Assembly (NCBI GenBank): GCA_026394015.1
Contig: JAPKZA010000464.1
Location: forward strand, 1 to 50,055
Origin: Acidobacteriota bacterium
Lineage (GTDB): Bacteria > Acidobacteriota > Terriglobia > Bryobacterales > Bryobacteraceae
Reading direction: 5' to 3'
DNA length: 50,055 nt
Shown here piece by piece: positions 9,465 to 18,641 of this stretch. The notes beneath the pieces were generated by a model. That model saw only the letters and a program-made list of their open reading frames with translations, was not told the origin of the DNA and searched no databases. The first letter of the stretch is position 1. Every line of letters starts with the position of its first letter. The position numbers were made by a program, and so were the translations under genes.

Positions 9465-9586
9465 AGTTAAGATAGAAAACGGGGAATCGGGGCGACCACG
9501 GGGCCTATAATGGCAACCAAATCAATACGCCGCAAGCAAGTCACCTCTTAGTATATCCGGCCCATCGTTCCAGTATTGCCCAAGCC
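9465..9586. other. Intergenic gap between the exporter operon and the glycosyltransferase cluster
   Basis: This 122-nt stretch must hold the end of the ABC exporter transcript and the start region for the glycosyltransferase cluster. A CATTATAGG sequence on the minus strand could serve as a -10 box, but I could not place a good -35 at normal spacing, and no strong hairpin plus T-run is visible. Confidence 0.35.
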
Positions 9587-10627
9587 CTACTCCGTCCCAT
9601 AGTTAATCTCCAGCCGACGCACCGCTCGCGACGCCACGTAAAGCACCAGAGCCGTCACCCCCAGCACCCCCAAAATCGCCACCCAAGCCGACGTCGGCTC
9701 GGCCGGAGCCAACACCAACCGCAGAAGCGGCGGCACGTTCGGATCCATCGGCGGAGGAACCGGACAGATGGATTGCAAGTAGTGCAACACACTCAATTTC
9801 TGTAAAAGGTCGGGCAAAAACCCATTGATCGACTCCCATAGCAACATCACCAAAGCCGGGATGATCGGGTTCCGCAGGAGCAGCCCCGCCGCTAAAAACA
9901 CGCTTCCGTACCCCACGCACCCCAGCATCGCCGAGATCACGTACCAAGTGCCATGATAGAGCGCGTCCGTCTGCCAATAGGCCTGCAAATCCGCGTTCGT
10001 TTGATAAGCCAACAACGCCCCGAAACTCAACACCGCCCCGCCGCCAAAGATCACCGCCGACGCGATCAGCCCCGCGCAATATTTCCCCAACAACAACACC
10101 TCGCGGCGCACCGGTGCCAGAAACCAAAAGTGGAGGGACTTGTCGATCATCTCTCCGCGGAACAGATTGATGAAAATTCCTAGGCAGCCAAAGAACACGG
10201 CTAAGCGCAGATAGAAATACTGAAACATCCCGGCATAGATTTTTCGGTCTTCCTCCATCGAAGACAACTCCCGTCGCCTCGTATCCCGCAGCGCTCCGTT
10301 TTCGAACTCGAACCACACTCGCCGTGAGCCATCGAAGTACATCAGAGTCCGCCGCTTGACGTCCCTCCGCTCCCAACTTCGGTCGAGCAACGGCTGTCCA
10401 GCGGCGGCCAACACCTCCGTGTCCAGCGTCCCGACCGTCACCCGATCCAGCACCGCCGCCGACACGACCGACTTCCCGGCAAACTCGCTCCGTTGCATCT
10501 TCACGCTGATGCCGTGTCCGACGAAGATCACGGCCGGAAACAGCGCCAGCAAATACACCCAAAGCGCGCGCTTCGAGAAAAATGCCCGGCGCATCTCCAG
10601 CATCGCAATAATCCAAATTTGGTTCAC
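9587..10627 (-). CDS. ABC-2 type permease subunit
   Basis: 346 residues: an N-terminal cytoplasmic stretch (LEMRRAFFSKRALW), one helix, a soluble region of about 70-100 residues outside the membrane, then about five helices. This is the layout of ABC-2 exporters that move drugs, polymers or lipids. The start codon overlaps the stop of the upstream ATPase gene by 4 nt (ATGA), so the two are translationally coupled and form one exporter. It is the last gene of an operon that also encodes a second ATPase/permease pair and a sigma/anti-sigma pair. The cargo is unknown. Confidence 0.8.
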   Translation of the reverse strand: MNQIWIIAMLEMRRAFFSKRALWVYLLALFPAVIFVGHGISVKMQRSEFAGKSVVSAAVLDRVTVGTLDTEVLAAAGQPLLDRSWERRDVKRRTLMYFDGSRRVWFEFENGALRDTRRRELSSMEEDRKIYAGMFQYFYLRLAVFFGCLGIFINLFRGEMIDKSLHFWFLAPVRREVLLLGKYCAGLIASAVIFGGGAVLSFGALLAYQTNADLQAYWQTDALYHGTWYVISAMLGCVGYGSVFLAAGLLLRNPIIPALVMLLWESINGFLPDLLQKLSVLHYLQSICPVPPPMDPNVPPLLRLVLAPAEPTSAWVAILGVLGVTALVLYVASRAVRRLEINYGTE

Positions 10628-11556
10628 TTGCCGCCCCCAATCAAGTACTCGTACAGCGCGTCCACGTTTTCGTCCATCGGCATCACTCCGTCAATCTCCT
10701 GCCCGCTCAACGCAATGCGCTGCACCGCAGCCGCGAAGGCGTCGCGGTGCCGGGTCATGACCAATACGCCGCGGCCTTCGGGAGCGATCTTCACTTCGGT
10801 CACATCCGCCTGTTCAAACAGCATCGAGGCCACCCGCGCCGGGTTCTGACAGTGCAACAGAAACTGGCTTGGGTGCTCATGGATTTCGTCGCGAACGTTT
10901 CGGATCTCGCCTTCAGCGACGATCATCCCGTTCGCAATCAGAATCACCTGATCGGAAAACACGTCGACTTCCTGCAACACGTGGCTCGACAGAATCACGT
11001 GCCGTCCCTGCGCCGCGTAGTTGCGAAATAGCGCGATCGTTTCGGCTCGGACGAGAGGATCCAAGCCGTTCAACGGCTCGTCGAGCACCAGCACAGCCGG
11101 CTCATGGGCGATCGCCTGGGCCAAGCGAATCCGCTGCCGCATCCCCTTCGAATAGGCGGCGATCTTCCGTTCGGCGGCGTGACTCAACGAAACCGTTTCG
11201 ATCGCCACAGCCGCACGGCGCTCGGCTTCCGGTCGTGGATAGCCATAGAGCAGCAGCCCCGCGACCACGAATCCGAATCCTGTCACACCGCGCGGGGCCG
11301 CGTCGTACTGCGTCGCATAGCCCAAAACCCGCATCAGCTTTTCGGGGACAAACGGCGAAACGCCGCGCACCGTAATCGACCCGCTGCCCGGATGGACGAG
11401 GCCGCTCATCAGGTTCATCAGCGTCGTCTTGCCGGATCCGTTCGGCCCCACCAAGCTGGTAATCCCCGATGGAATACGCAGGTCGACCTTGTTGACGCCG
11501 AGCACGTCACCGTAGAATTTGGACACGTTGTGGAAGAGAATCAAGTCATCGCTCAC
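10624..11556 (-). CDS. ABC transporter ATP-binding protein (ABC-2 exporter)
   Basis: 310 residues with Walker A GPNGSGKTT near residue 38, the signature YSKGMRQR, Walker B VLVLDEP followed by LNGLDP, and an H-loop in LSSHVLQE. The signature with S-K-G-M-x-Q-R is usual in CcmA/NatA-type ATPases that pair with ABC-2 permeases. I chose the GTG at 11556: it gives a 4-nt overlap with the upstream permease stop and starts just before the conserved N-terminus. A longer in-frame reading upstream is low-complexity sequence antisense to nothing but overlapping the permease gene, and was discarded. Confidence 0.88.
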   Translation of the reverse strand: MSDDLILFHNVSKFYGDVLGVNKVDLRIPSGITSLVGPNGSGKTTLMNLMSGLVHPGSGSITVRGVSPFVPEKLMRVLGYATQYDAAPRGVTGFGFVVAGLLLYGYPRPEAERRAAVAIETVSLSHAAERKIAAYSKGMRQRIRLAQAIAHEPAVLVLDEPLNGLDPLVRAETIALFRNYAAQGRHVILSSHVLQEVDVFSDQVILIANGMIVAEGEIRNVRDEIHEHPSQFLLHCQNPARVASMLFEQADVTEVKIAPEGRGVLVMTRHRDAFAAAVQRIALSGQEIDGVMPMDENVDALYEYLIGGGK

Positions 11557-12425
11557 GACACCACCTCCACCGGCCGCAACTTCCGCAGCAGCACCGCCAG
11601 CAAGCCGCCGAGCATCAGCATCAGGACCGCAAAGCATTCCCAGGCCCCGGGTGCGTCTTCGACCGCCTCGACGCCCAAGAGCGCACACCAAACCGTATAG
11701 ATCGCGAAGCCGGGATTCAGCAATGAGCCCCACTCCACTCTGAGGATCTGGTTGATCATCTGCGCAGCCCCGGCCAGCACGAAGAAGAACGCCAGCACCA
11801 GCGCCCCCGCCACCACCCGCCACTTCACATAAGCCGAGCACGCCAGCGCCACGAGCGAGACCATCGCGATGTACAGAACGAACCCGAGGACCAACCCTTG
11901 ACCCAGCCACCAGTTCGCTTGCAGCCAAGCCGTACTCGCCAAGCTGGCCTGCATCCCGAAGACGAACAAACCCGGCACCAGGGTCACTAACGACAGAATC
12001 CCGAAGAGCACCATCATCCGCGCGCCGATATACGTCCACCGCGACATCGGCCGTGCAAAATACAGCGGCAGCGCGTTGTTCGCCAAATCCGGCGCCACCA
12101 ATCCCGGCCCCGCAATTGCGGCCAGCAGGATCGCAAACGTCGATTGCACGTTCATAAACACGGCAAAAAACTTCCCGTTGATCTCAAGCAATTTCGCCAT
12201 CGGCCCCTGCATGCCGCCCAAGTTGGGCAGCAGATCCGCGTGATTCGAGACATAGACGAACCCGGCGCAGAGCAGCGGCCAGAACAGCGAGAGCACCAAC
12301 AGCACGACCACAAAGCGTTGGCTCAAAATCTTGCCCCAGGCAAATCGGGGAATCGCCATAAATCGCGTCACCGGGCCCGTCAGAGGCCCGTCGTAACGCT
12401 CGTAGCCACGTCTAAATACGGCCAT
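11553..12425 (-). CDS. ABC-2 type permease subunit
   Basis: 290 residues with about six hydrophobic segments. An N-terminal cytoplasmic stretch (RRGYERYDGPLTG) precedes the first helix; this RGYxRYxG pattern recurs in ABC-2 permeases of acidobacteria and planctomycetes. ARPMSRWTYIGA is the coupling-type segment expected after the second or third helix. It overlaps the upstream ATPase gene by 14 nt and the downstream ATPase gene by 4 nt, so it sits between two ATPases. It most likely pairs with the upstream ATPase (12412-13380). Confidence 0.8.
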   Translation of the reverse strand: MAVFRRGYERYDGPLTGPVTRFMAIPRFAWGKILSQRFVVVLLVLSLFWPLLCAGFVYVSNHADLLPNLGGMQGPMAKLLEINGKFFAVFMNVQSTFAILLAAIAGPGLVAPDLANNALPLYFARPMSRWTYIGARMMVLFGILSLVTLVPGLFVFGMQASLASTAWLQANWWLGQGLVLGFVLYIAMVSLVALACSAYVKWRVVAGALVLAFFFVLAGAAQMINQILRVEWGSLLNPGFAIYTVWCALLGVEAVEDAPGAWECFAVLMLMLGGLLAVLLRKLRPVEVVS

Positions 12426-13380
12426 GCGCCACCTCCGCTTCCGCCTTCGGCTGCATGTGGCCGACCGCCTTCAGGAAGATCTCTTCGAGCGTGTCGCGCC
12501 GATAGGCGAGCTTCGAAATCTGCAAATTCTCCCGCGCCGTCAACCGCCACAGCGCGTTCACTTCCACTTCGATCGGCAAAACAATCCGCCACGTGCCGGC
12601 GGTTTCGGAAACTCCTTCGGCCCCGATCTCCCGCAGCGCGGCACCCAGGTTCCGATCATCACCGGTCACCTGCAACTGCACGAACCGCTTGTTCGCCTGC
12701 CGCTCGGCGGCCAGGTCGGACTGGTGCACAATCATGCCATCCTTCAAAATCACGACCTCGTCGCAGACCTCTTCGACGTCTCGCAGCAGATGCGAACACA
12801 GCAACACGTTCATCCCGTGCTGCTCTTTCATCTCTTTGATCAGCACGAGCATTCGTTGCCGCGCCGCCGGATCCAACCCATTGGTCGGCTCATCCAGAAT
12901 CACAAGTTCCGGCCCATGGATGATCGCCTGCGCCAACTTGGCCATCTGCTTCATGCCCAGCGAATAGGTCCCCACGGCCCGATACCGCGCCTCGCCCAGC
13001 CCCACGTGGAACAGCGTCTCGTGCGCTTTTTCCAGCGCTGCCGCCGCCGGCAAGCCTGATATCTCGCCCATCAGCCGCAGGAACGCCACCGCCGTCATGT
13101 CCGCGATCAACGAATCGTTCTCCGGCATGTAGCCGATCCGCGTCTTCACCTGCATCGACTGGCGATGACAATCGAGGCCCAGGATCTGCGCCGATCCGGC
13201 CGATGGCTGATGAAAGCCGAGTAGCGTTTGGATCAACGTCGACTTCCCCGCCCCGTTCGGGCCAAGCAGGCCGATCGCCTTCCCGACGCCCGATTCGCCC
13301 AAACGGCAAGAGATCCCTTTCAGGATCTCCCGTTTGCCCAGGCGGACGCGCAAATTTTCGACCGCGATTACAGGATTCAT
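12412..13380 (-). CDS. ABC transporter ATP-binding protein (ABC-2 exporter)
   Basis: 322 residues with Walker A LLGPNGAGKST (about residues 38-48), the signature YSLGMKQ, Walker B LVILDEP with TNGLDP, and an H-loop in CSHLLRDVEEV. The C-terminal ~90 residues form the extra domain common in CcmA-type exporters. The ATG overlaps the stop of the FecR/anti-sigma gene by 4 nt, so export and regulation are encoded as one translationally coupled unit. The role of the second ATPase/permease pair beside the first is unclear: they may form one heteromeric exporter or two separate ones. Confidence 0.87.
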   Translation of the reverse strand: MNPVIAVENLRVRLGKREILKGISCRLGESGVGKAIGLLGPNGAGKSTLIQTLLGFHQPSAGSAQILGLDCHRQSMQVKTRIGYMPENDSLIADMTAVAFLRLMGEISGLPAAAALEKAHETLFHVGLGEARYRAVGTYSLGMKQMAKLAQAIIHGPELVILDEPTNGLDPAARQRMLVLIKEMKEQHGMNVLLCSHLLRDVEEVCDEVVILKDGMIVHQSDLAAERQANKRFVQLQVTGDDRNLGAALREIGAEGVSETAGTWRIVLPIEVEVNALWRLTARENLQISKLAYRRDTLEEIFLKAVGHMQPKAEAEVAHGRI

Positions 13381-15692
13381 AGTTTCGTTGGGCCTTGTGT
13401 CAAGAACATGTCGAGCAGCAGACTCGATATGCGGGTACGAGAGGCCGACCGAATTCGTTCCGTTTCTCCCGTGAACGTTAGCAAAGATGGCTCCCGGTTC
13501 TCGAGTAGCTTTCGATACGAGGGGTTTTCGACGAGTCCGGCCAGATTGCCGAACGCGTCGCCCACGTTAATCCAGAGGAAGCCAGACTGATGGAGGCCGG
13601 ATGCACTGGGCTGCTGCGCCCGATACTTGGCGGAGCGCACCAGCGGGAACCCGCCCGAGCGGGTCGCCACCGCCCTCTGCACGACCGCACGATCGCCGCC
13701 TTGGACGAGGTAGCCCCGGTCGAAGGTCCAGTGGAGTTGGATCGACTGTCCAGCGATCTGGAGGGAGTACCAATCGACGCCGTTCACCTTTTCCTGTTGC
13801 ATCGTCAGCGGGGTGGCTCCCGGTCGGCGGTTATAGGTATCCACCAACCGGCGCATCGTAGCCGTGTACGTCTCGGGCCGGTACGCTTCAATGGCCAGAA
13901 TCCAGCCCGGAATCGGCAGGGTCGGGGTTTCCACCGCGAAGGTGAAGTCGGTGCCGAGCGCGGCGGCCAAGTCTGTCGAAAACTGCACCCCCGTCTCGGC
14001 CTCGGCCTTGCGTAGGCCTTCGATCCAGCTCGGGTTCCAACGGCCGATTTGCGCCGTCAGCTCGTCGAAGATTTGCCGAGGATTCCGCGTCGCCGCCGAG
14101 AAGGCGAAGACTGCGTCTGACGAGACGTATTCGGCCGAACTCGCCGCCGCTGGCGTCGCCAGCCACGACGCGATGCCCGTCCGGGGCCCGGCGAAGGCCA
14201 ACGAAATCTCGTTGTCATCCGCCCTCTGGTCAAAGAACAAATACCTCGCCTCGCCGGCCACCGCTTGCTGCGGGAAGGCCGCCAAATCCACGCCAAACAA
14301 GGAGGTGACCCCTTGCAGATAGTGCCGGGCTACTTCGGCTGCGAACGGCGTCAACGAGCCCTTGCCCAACTGGGGCAGCACCGTCGCCAGATCGGCCGGG
14401 CTATCCGAGAGCACGAGCAAGCCGCTGGCAAACGCATACGGCATTGTCTCCATCGGGTCCAGCGCGGCCTTCACCGCCTCCTGCTGCCCCGGTTTCACCT
14501 CGGCTAACACCAGCGGAATCCTGGACTTCGTCAGGACGAACACCAACTCATCACCGAGCAGCGGCGACAGCGTTCGAACTCGTTCCACCATCTGCTTCAT
14601 TTCGGTGGCCTGAGACGACTGCCACCAATCCTTCAGCACGGCGCTCTGGTTCGACCGTTGCTCAATCAGCGAAACCGCCTGCGTCAACGTGGGCCCCAGA
14701 TTCGGCAGCGCCCCGTATACGATCGGGTCCAAGGGCAACGCCGCCACAAGGCGCGCCTGCGTCCTCGCCGCCGGAGCCACCAATTTCTTCTCGATCGCCG
14801 CTAACTCCGCCAGCAGACCGTAGTACTGATCCGCGTTCGGGCTCCACGAAACAGCCTCTTTCAGACTCACCCGTTCAAGCGTCACGCTGGTTGCCGACCG
14901 CTCGCCCGGCTTCAGCAATTGATCCGCGTGGTTCGGTTGGTTCACCGCCACCGAGCCTTCCATGACGCCCACGAGCGAACCGGCCGTCCCGGTCGAAACC
15001 GTGAAGATCGTGCCGCGCACCGTTGCCACAGAATCCCGGGTGACGACCCGCAACCCGCCCCGTCGCTGCTTGGCCGCGTGGACAATGACATCTCCGCGTT
15101 CCAGGTAAATCGACTGCCCCGACCACGCCGCCTTCACCGATAGCTCCGAACTTTCGTTCACTTCCACCGTCGACCCGTCTGCCAACTTCAGCGTGGAGCG
15201 CGTCCCGCGTCCCGTCCGAATCACTTGCCCTTCGCCGAGCGCGACACCGGCCGCCAAGGCCTCCCCGCCCATGCCATACGCGGCCCCGGAGATCGCCTCG
15301 ACGGTCGCGCGCGGTCCACTCGGAGCCAGCAGCGAATCGAGGCGATCCCGCCCCGCCACCAAGGCCACCGCCGCCACGCCCGCCGCTATCGCCCACTTCG
15401 GCACGGTAAAGCGCCGCGCCGGCTTCACAGGCATCGCAATCACGTTCGCCTTTGCTGAAGACGGAGACGTCAAAACCCGCCGGCATTCCACGCAGCGGGT
15501 CAAGTGATCGTCAAGGAGAAATCGTCGCGCCTCGGTCAGGTCGGTCTTGCCGTAATCGGCCCGAAACTCCGCACAGGCGGGCGGCGTGGCCAGCTTCGCC
15601 CACACCCGGTCCTGCGCCGTTTTGAGCTCCGCCGCCGAGACGTCCTGCTGCCGAATCTCATCAAGGATCTGATCTAAATTTTGTTCGTTCAT
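13377..15692 (-). CDS. ZAS anti-sigma factor / FecR domain membrane protein with large extracytoplasmic domain
   Basis: 771 residues. The N-terminal cytoplasmic part has the zinc anti-sigma motif H-x3-C-x2-C (HLTRCVEC, about residues 64-71). One helix (WAIAAGVAAVALVAG, about 98-112) crosses the membrane. Outside follow a FecR-type domain (about 160-265; LADGSTVEV, VATVRGTIF, VMEGSV) and a ~480-residue region that resembles DUF3352-type proteins. The gene starts 17 nt after the sigma gene, whose TAG stop lies inside an AGGAGG sequence. The protein most likely holds the ECF sigma factor at the membrane and releases it on an envelope signal. The fusion of ZAS, FecR and such a long sensor is unusual. 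Confidence 0.8.
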   Translation of the reverse strand: MNEQNLDQILDEIRQQDVSAAELKTAQDRVWAKLATPPACAEFRADYGKTDLTEARRFLLDDHLTRCVECRRVLTSPSSAKANVIAMPVKPARRFTVPKWAIAAGVAAVALVAGRDRLDSLLAPSGPRATVEAISGAAYGMGGEALAAGVALGEGQVIRTGRGTRSTLKLADGSTVEVNESSELSVKAAWSGQSIYLERGDVIVHAAKQRRGGLRVVTRDSVATVRGTIFTVSTGTAGSLVGVMEGSVAVNQPNHADQLLKPGERSATSVTLERVSLKEAVSWSPNADQYYGLLAELAAIEKKLVAPAARTQARLVAALPLDPIVYGALPNLGPTLTQAVSLIEQRSNQSAVLKDWWQSSQATEMKQMVERVRTLSPLLGDELVFVLTKSRIPLVLAEVKPGQQEAVKAALDPMETMPYAFASGLLVLSDSPADLATVLPQLGKGSLTPFAAEVARHYLQGVTSLFGVDLAAFPQQAVAGEARYLFFDQRADDNEISLAFAGPRTGIASWLATPAAASSAEYVSSDAVFAFSAATRNPRQIFDELTAQIGRWNPSWIEGLRKAEAETGVQFSTDLAAALGTDFTFAVETPTLPIPGWILAIEAYRPETYTATMRRLVDTYNRRPGATPLTMQQEKVNGVDWYSLQIAGQSIQLHWTFDRGYLVQGGDRAVVQRAVATRSGGFPLVRSAKYRAQQPSASGLHQSGFLWINVGDAFGNLAGLVENPSYRKLLENREPSLLTFTGETERIRSASRTRISSLLLDMFLTQGPTKL

Positions 15693-15709
15693 GGTGTTTG
15701 ATCCCCCTC

Positions 15710-16228
15710 CTAGCGCGTAATCAACTTCAGCAAGGACTGCCGTATCCGGTGTAAGCGGCTCGCCACCGTACCCCGTTCCACGGCAAACTGGTCGGCCAAC
15801 TCGTCGTAGGAGAGGCCTTCCAGATTCCGCAACACAAACAGTTGGGCGTCTTCCGGGTCCAGCTTCCCCAACGCCCGCCGCATCTGCTCCTTCAGCAGCG
15901 CCGTGCTCGCCGGTCCGGCATGATCCGGACCTCCTTCGAGCGGCGACTCTCCCCGCGAAGTCCGTTGCCGTAAAATATCGATGCCCGCATTCGTGGCCGC
16001 ACGTCGCAGATAGCTCTCGGAAATCGTCTCCAGCACCGGCGGCGGAGTCAAATTGAGAATGCGCATGAACACGGTCTGCAGCACGTCTTCGGCGTCTGAC
16101 GCGTTGCCGGTTACCCGGAGCGCGGCCCGGTAGACCGTAGCGGATTGGCGCTGGTAAAACTCTTGAAAAGGTATCGACGGTGGCAAGGGCAGTTGCTCTG
16201 AAGGTAATGCTAGCCCGAAGGTTCCCAT
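15710..16228 (-). CDS. ECF-type RNA polymerase sigma factor
   Basis: 172 residues. Region 2 is seen as FQEFYQRQ...ALRVTGNASDAEDVLQ, and region 4 as LEGLSYDELAD followed by GTVASRLHRIR, the helix-turn-helix that reads the -35 box. I chose the ATG at 16228, since upstream in-frame sequence has no family resemblance and runs into the AsmA gene. No Shine-Dalgarno is visible at this ATG. The partner is the ZAS/FecR protein encoded directly downstream. A promoter of ECF type lies just upstream (separate entry), which suggests that the factor controls its own operon. Confidence 0.88.
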   Translation of the reverse strand: MGTFGLALPSEQLPLPPSIPFQEFYQRQSATVYRAALRVTGNASDAEDVLQTVFMRILNLTPPPVLETISESYLRRAATNAGIDILRQRTSRGESPLEGGPDHAGPASTALLKEQMRRALGKLDPEDAQLFVLRNLEGLSYDELADQFAVERGTVASRLHRIRQSLLKLITR

Positions 16229-16247
16229 ATTTGCTGACTCATTTGGG

Positions 16248-16275
16248 TATACGAGGCAGCAAACCGATTCCTTCC
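16248..16275 (-). promoter_or_regulatory. Candidate ECF-type promoter of the sigma/anti-sigma/ABC operon
   Basis: Reading the minus strand, GGAAG (16275-16271) and CGTATA (16253-16248) are separated by 17 nt. This fits the general GGAAC-N16/17-CGT pattern of ECF promoters, with a G in place of the usual C. It lies between the AsmA stop and the sigma start, about 20 nt before the ATG, so the leader would be very short. The match is by eye and could be chance. Confidence 0.4.
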
Positions 16276-16277
16276 CA

Positions 16278-18611
16278 CTATTTTTTCTTACGGAACCGAT
16301 CCAGGATGCTCCCGGCCGCCTCGCCCAAGCCGCCCATGCCCTCCACCTTGAGCCGCGCCGCCCGTTCGGCATCAGGGGCAAACCGCGGTTGGGAAAACGT
16401 GCCCGTGACGATCGCCGGGATCACCAACTCCCCACGGGGCGAAGCGAACACGGCCCCCATGATCCCACCCAACTGGCCCGAACCCGCTTTCGCGGCCGCT
16501 TCCTTTCCCAACACCGTCGTCAGCCGCAGCTTGATCACCTGATCGACGAGCCCAAACGTCCCCTCCCCGGTCAACGTCCCCGATCCGAAATCCATCGCGA
16601 GGTCCTTCGTCGTCGCCACGCCGCTTGCGAGCTGCATCGTCCCACCGAACTTCACGATGTCGGTCACGGTCTCCTTTACCTTCATCAGGCCAAGCAGCTT
16701 GCCGATCCCGACCATCTCGTTAAACATATGCACTCCGTTTAGTCGACCGTTGGCCAGCTCCAATTGCATCGTCCCGTTTAGACTCCGCGCCAACTCCTCA
16801 TTCGGCTTCGGTGCAAACTCCAGGTCCAGCTTCCCGGAGAGCGGCCCCGAGATCACCCCTTTAACCGACGAGGTTGCGGCCAGCAACTGGCTCGCCTCCA
16901 CATTCCGCATCGTCGATTGCACCTGGAACTTGCTCGGTACCGCCCGCAGATCCACCGTCACCGATCCCGCCTGCTCCCCGCCGAATACCCGCGCCGTGAA
17001 TGGCTCCATCCGCAGGACCCCGCCCGACATCGCGATGGTCGCCTTCACGTCCTCCAGCGGCACCCCGTCGAACGTCACCTTCCCCACCGTGATCGTCCCG
17101 TTCGCCGTGATCGTCGGCGGACCCGCGCTCTTCCCCGCCGGCGCCTTCCACTCCTGCCACTCGGCTACATTCAGTTGGTCGACGGCCGCGTTGAAGTTGA
17201 CGACCGGCTTCGCGAAATTCTTGACCGAGATCATCCCCTTCGCGTGCATACCCCCAAGGGCCCACTGTGCCTCCTCGAAGATCACCGACCCTTCGGCGAA
17301 CTTCACGTTGGCCTGCGCAATCTCAAGCGGCTTCGGCAGCAGCGGGGTAACGAGCGTGACGCCCCGCAACGCCCCGGACCCGCTGTAGGTCGTGTCGGTG
17401 ACGCGCATGTCGAGCGTCACCGTACCCTTACCCGTCAGCCCCTCCGGCCGCAGCCCGTAGGCGCTCGCCATCCGGAGCAACTCCTCGACGCTCGCTCCGT
17501 CCGTCTTCAACGTAGCTTCCACTTTTGGATCGTCGTCGCTGTAGCCGCGCACCGTGGCCCTCGCCAGCAGCTTCGTTCCCCCCGTTTCCAGCGTGAACGG
17601 TTCGGTCGTCAAGGTCTCCGGCGTCATCGTAATGCGCAGCGCCGATGCGCGCACCGGAGCCGCCAACTCTTTACTCGAAAACTCCGCCTGCGACGCTTCC
17701 AGCTTCCCATTCAAAAGCGGCTTGTCGATCGACCCCTTTACCGCTACGTCCGCCGTCAGGAACCCCTGCACCTTCAAATCCGCCGGCAGTTTTCCGCCAA
17801 AAATCGCCGCGATCTGCACCAAATCTCCGACCGGCGCCTGCGCCGTCTTCACCGCCAATTGCAGCGCCGTACCGGTCACCCTCCCCGTAACCGCTAACGC
17901 CATCGCCCCCAGCTTCGCGGTCAATTCCTTGACCTCCCAACTCTCGCCGTCCCGCCGTAAATCAAAAGCGAGCACCAAGGGAGATTTTGCGCCCTGACTT
18001 TGCAACGTCATCATCCCCTTGGCCGCCCCGTTTTCGTAGGTCGCCTCCACCGCCGCCTGCGCCTTCATCGAATCAAGCTGCAGTTTCGCGTCCAATTGCC
18101 GGTTGCCCCGCCACCCGGCGTCGATGTGTTCGTAAACGTCTCGGGGCGTTTTCGCCCGTAAATCGGTCACCGCCACCGAGCCATCCGCCACGGCCAGGTC
18201 CGGCACCGCGCTGTCGCCGCCCTTCGCCCCGTCGCTCGTCTCGTAGTTCCACTTCCCCGCGGCACTTTTGATCAGCTCAACTTTCGGCGCCTGCAGCTCA
18301 ACCGACTGCACCACGACCTCACCCCGCAACAGTGGCCACAGGGCAACACCGACAAACACCGCTTTCGCCGCCAGGAAGGGGAACTTCGAAGCAAAGCCGG
18401 ACGGCTGCCCCACCTCTACATCCGCAATCCGCAGCGACAACGGAATCACCTTCAACCGCATCTCTCCGAGAGCCACCGTCCGCCCCAACCGCTTCTCTAG
18501 CTGCAACTGCACCACCCCACGAAATCGATTCGCATCCACCAGGAACGGGAGTGCCGCTACGACACCGATTAAGACAACCAAGCCGACCAAAAGGCCTTTC
18601 CGGATAGACAT
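16278..18611 (-). CDS. AsmA family protein
   Basis: 777 residues with one N-terminal helix (about residues 7-24) and a long beta-rich periplasmic body. The start MSIRKGLLVG and the following RFRGVVQLQLEKRLGR with EVGQPSGF are typical of AsmA proteins. The C-terminal part (NGTMQLELANGRLNGV, LRLTTVLG) is the AsmA-C region. Family members are thought to span the periplasm and move or organise lipids between membranes, which implies a two-membrane cell. The gene lies 30 nt after the sensor kinase gene and 49 nt before the sigma factor gene, so it may be read from both the kinase transcript and as a bridge to the sigma operon. Confidence 0.83.
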   Translation of the reverse strand: MSIRKGLLVGLVVLIGVVAALPFLVDANRFRGVVQLQLEKRLGRTVALGEMRLKVIPLSLRIADVEVGQPSGFASKFPFLAAKAVFVGVALWPLLRGEVVVQSVELQAPKVELIKSAAGKWNYETSDGAKGGDSAVPDLAVADGSVAVTDLRAKTPRDVYEHIDAGWRGNRQLDAKLQLDSMKAQAAVEATYENGAAKGMMTLQSQGAKSPLVLAFDLRRDGESWEVKELTAKLGAMALAVTGRVTGTALQLAVKTAQAPVGDLVQIAAIFGGKLPADLKVQGFLTADVAVKGSIDKPLLNGKLEASQAEFSSKELAAPVRASALRITMTPETLTTEPFTLETGGTKLLARATVRGYSDDDPKVEATLKTDGASVEELLRMASAYGLRPEGLTGKGTVTLDMRVTDTTYSGSGALRGVTLVTPLLPKPLEIAQANVKFAEGSVIFEEAQWALGGMHAKGMISVKNFAKPVVNFNAAVDQLNVAEWQEWKAPAGKSAGPPTITANGTITVGKVTFDGVPLEDVKATIAMSGGVLRMEPFTARVFGGEQAGSVTVDLRAVPSKFQVQSTMRNVEASQLLAATSSVKGVISGPLSGKLDLEFAPKPNEELARSLNGTMQLELANGRLNGVHMFNEMVGIGKLLGLMKVKETVTDIVKFGGTMQLASGVATTKDLAMDFGSGTLTGEGTFGLVDQVIKLRLTTVLGKEAAAKAGSGQLGGIMGAVFASPRGELVIPAIVTGTFSQPRFAPDAERAARLKVEGMGGLGEAAGSILDRFRKKK

Positions 18612-18641
18612 GACCCTATGATACGTGGGCCGCCCGGATCG

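Noticed and set aside
9603-10640. A 345-codon frame that overlaps the ABC-2 permease gene on the same strand
   Set aside because: Arg/Gly/Ala-rich, no hydrophobic segments or motifs; the other frame is a good permease.
11557-12039. An in-frame upstream extension of the ABC ATPase gene at 10624-11556
   Set aside because: It overlaps the permease gene fully, is Gly/Arg/Ala-rich without family resemblance, and the GTG at 11556 gives a normal 4-nt overlap.
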